Positions 6,079-7,155 of a DNA stretch of 7,155 bases are shown here, piece by piece; position 1 is the stretch's first letter; each line of letters begins with the position of its first letter. The notes under the pieces were generated by a model. The model was not told the origin of the DNA. It saw only the letters and a list, made by a program, of their open reading frames with translations, and did not search any database. The DNA is taken from the NCBI GenBank assembly GCA_903821255.1, contig CAIJKT010000733.1:1-7155 (forward strand), written 5' to 3'. The DNA comes from an uncultured Lentisphaeria bacterium. GTDB taxonomy: Bacteria > Verrucomicrobiota > Lentisphaeria > Victivallales > Victivallaceae. A program made the translations under genes and the position numbers.

Positions 6079-7110
6079 TTATTTTTTCAAAACCCGTTTA
6101 TAATTCTCGCCCAGGCGGTCCCACAGCTTCAGTGCGTCCGGCGCCGCCAGGACTGTGCCGTGGCCGCCGCGATAGGTCCAGCCCGCCAGCCGGTCCACGC
6201 CAAGACTTTCGTACAGATCCACCACGCGGTCCATCTGGGCGAAATCTTTGGGCTGCTTGTAATAATTCATAATCCAGCGTTCGGATTTCTTGCCGTACTT
6301 CCGGGCAATGTCAACGGTGCGTTTCGTAATATGCTCGAAGAATGATTCCGGCAGTTCCCAGGCAATGATGGTCGTTGAAAACACATCGAAATACGGACAT
6401 GCCCCGACCATGTCCCAGTTGTCATAACCGCGATATTCTGTAACGTAATAGCTGTTCAAAGTAGCGTGGACGCAGCAGGTTATTTCCAGTTCCGGTTTTA
6501 ATTCCTTTAACTTCCGTGAAGTGCTTTCCAGGATAACCATGGCCTCGCGCCAGCGGAATTGCTTGACATCGTCAGACATTATTTTGGGCATTTCATAACC
6601 GTAGTATTCCTGGAATTTTTTCATGCATACCGGACAGCGGCATGACCAGTCGTCCGCGCACCCGCCGGTGATCGAAGCGTAAGATTTAGGCAGCGCATAG
6701 TGCGGCTCGTCCCAGAAAAAACCGTCGGCGCTGGTTTCCTGGGCCAGAGTCAGGCAGAAGCGCTGAAAATAATCGCGGAATGAACTGGTGTTGAAACACG
6801 CATTTACCAGCTTCTCGCCGGTCAGGGCCGACACCTGGCGGTTTTCAGTATTGTTCTGGAGGAACAGGCTCACCTGTTCGCCGCCGAAGTATTTGCCGAT
6901 GCCCCAGGGGTCTATCAACACCCGCAGTCCCAATTCATGCGCCTTATCCACAATTTTCGGAATATTCGGACGCCAGAAATCAAAATCAAACTCCGTTACC
7001 GCCAGAATCACCGTGGTGCAGCCATGCGCCAGCATTTCCCTGAAATCCGACTCGGCATGTTCCACGTAATTCAGTCCGTAGTAACTTATTGCAGTTTGTG
7101 TTATAGCCAT
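6079..7110 (-). CDS. Cytosolic TIM-barrel glycoside-hydrolase-like protein of unknown specificity
   Basis: The 343 residues show repeated beta-strand/helix units of a TIM barrel: GCTTVILAVTEFDFDFW at 30-46, GLRVLIDPWGIGKYFGGE at 61-78, GFFWDEPHY at 130-138, ITCCVHATL at 210-218, RWIMNYY at 278-284 and RLAGWTYRGG at 307-316. D134 or E135 in the WDEPHY strand end is the obvious candidate acid, as in clan-A-like glycosidases. A Cys group (C151, C157, C159, C162) precedes F-x-x-Y-Y-G. Similar C-x-C-x2-C insertions are common in uncharacterised glycoside-hydrolase-like barrels and may bind a metal. There is no signal peptide, so it acts in the cytosol, possibly on an imported oligosaccharide. AAGGA lies 7 nt before the ATG. 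It is the first gene visible in the operon. Family membership in a numbered GH family is not assigned, and catalysis is an inference. Confidence 0.88.
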   Translation of the reverse strand: MAITQTAISYYGLNYVEHAESDFREMLAHGCTTVILAVTEFDFDFWRPNIPKIVDKAHELGLRVLIDPWGIGKYFGGEQVSLFLQNNTENRQVSALTGEKLVNACFNTSSFRDYFQRFCLTLAQETSADGFFWDEPHYALPKSYASITGGCADDWSCRCPVCMKKFQEYYGYEMPKIMSDDVKQFRWREAMVILESTSRKLKELKPELEITCCVHATLNSYYVTEYRGYDNWDMVGACPYFDVFSTTIIAWELPESFFEHITKRTVDIARKYGKKSERWIMNYYKQPKDFAQMDRVVDLYESLGVDRLAGWTYRGGHGTVLAAPDALKLWDRLGENYKRVLKK

Positions 7111-7130
7111 GCTTGTATCCTTTTTACTTA

Positions 7131-7155
7131 AACTAGTTGATATGCATAATCATGC
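7131..7155. promoter_or_regulatory. Palindrome-rich segment upstream of the first gene, possible operator
   Basis: AACTAGTT (7131-7138) is a perfect palindrome. It is followed by TGAT/ATCA arms around ATGCATA (7138-7152), which contains the palindrome ATGCAT. The segment lies 21-45 nt upstream of the ATG at 7110, where an operator or core promoter of the operon could sit. It is short and AT-rich and is cut by the window edge, so chance is a real alternative. Confidence 0.25.

Overview
All seven genes in this window lie on the minus strand, so transcription runs from high to low coordinates. The best-supported origin is Lentisphaerota (Victivallis-like) or a close relative in the Planctomycetota/Verrucomicrobiota/Chlamydiota group. 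The basis is the pseudopilin at 1690-2460, with an [32 protein letters not shown] leader and a degenerate H-x9-DG tail, sitting among sugar-catabolic genes. That layout is typical of these phyla. The assignment is an inference and no species is claimed.

Layout in transcription order: (1) 7110-6079, a cytosolic TIM-barrel protein resembling glycoside hydrolases; (2) 6035-5253, a secreted alpha/beta-hydrolase (esterase) with a complete Ser-Asp-His triad; (3) 5233-4481, a SIS-domain protein of the UPF0309/COG4821 type; (4) 4469-3576, an unrecognised protein whose second half resembles the C-terminal domain of Gfo/Idh/MocA oxidoreductases; (5) 3579-2485, a full-length Gfo/Idh/MocA oxidoreductase; (6) 2460-1690, the pseudopilin; (7) 1556 to beyond the left edge, a secreted LamG-domain protein running into a GH123/DUF4091-like region. 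Spacings between genes 1 to 6 are 43, 19, 11, -4 and 24 nt, so these six are probably one operon. A 133-nt gap with two small hairpins separates gene 6 from gene 7, which may have its own promoter.

Read together, this looks like a glycan-degradation locus. A secreted LamG/GH123-like protein would bind or cleave a glycan outside the cytoplasm and a secreted esterase would remove acyl groups. Cytosolic enzymes (GH-like barrel, SIS protein, NAD(P)-dependent oxidoreductase pair) would process the released sugars. The GH123-like and SIS proteins together hint at an amino sugar such as N-acetylgalactosamine, but the substrate is not readable from sequence. The less ordinary points are the pseudopilin embedded in the operon, the overlapping pair of a normal and a strongly divergent MocA-like protein, the SIS protein whose phosphosugar loop has lost its serines, and a Cys cluster in the GH-like barrel. 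No RNA genes, mobile elements or CRISPR arrays were seen.
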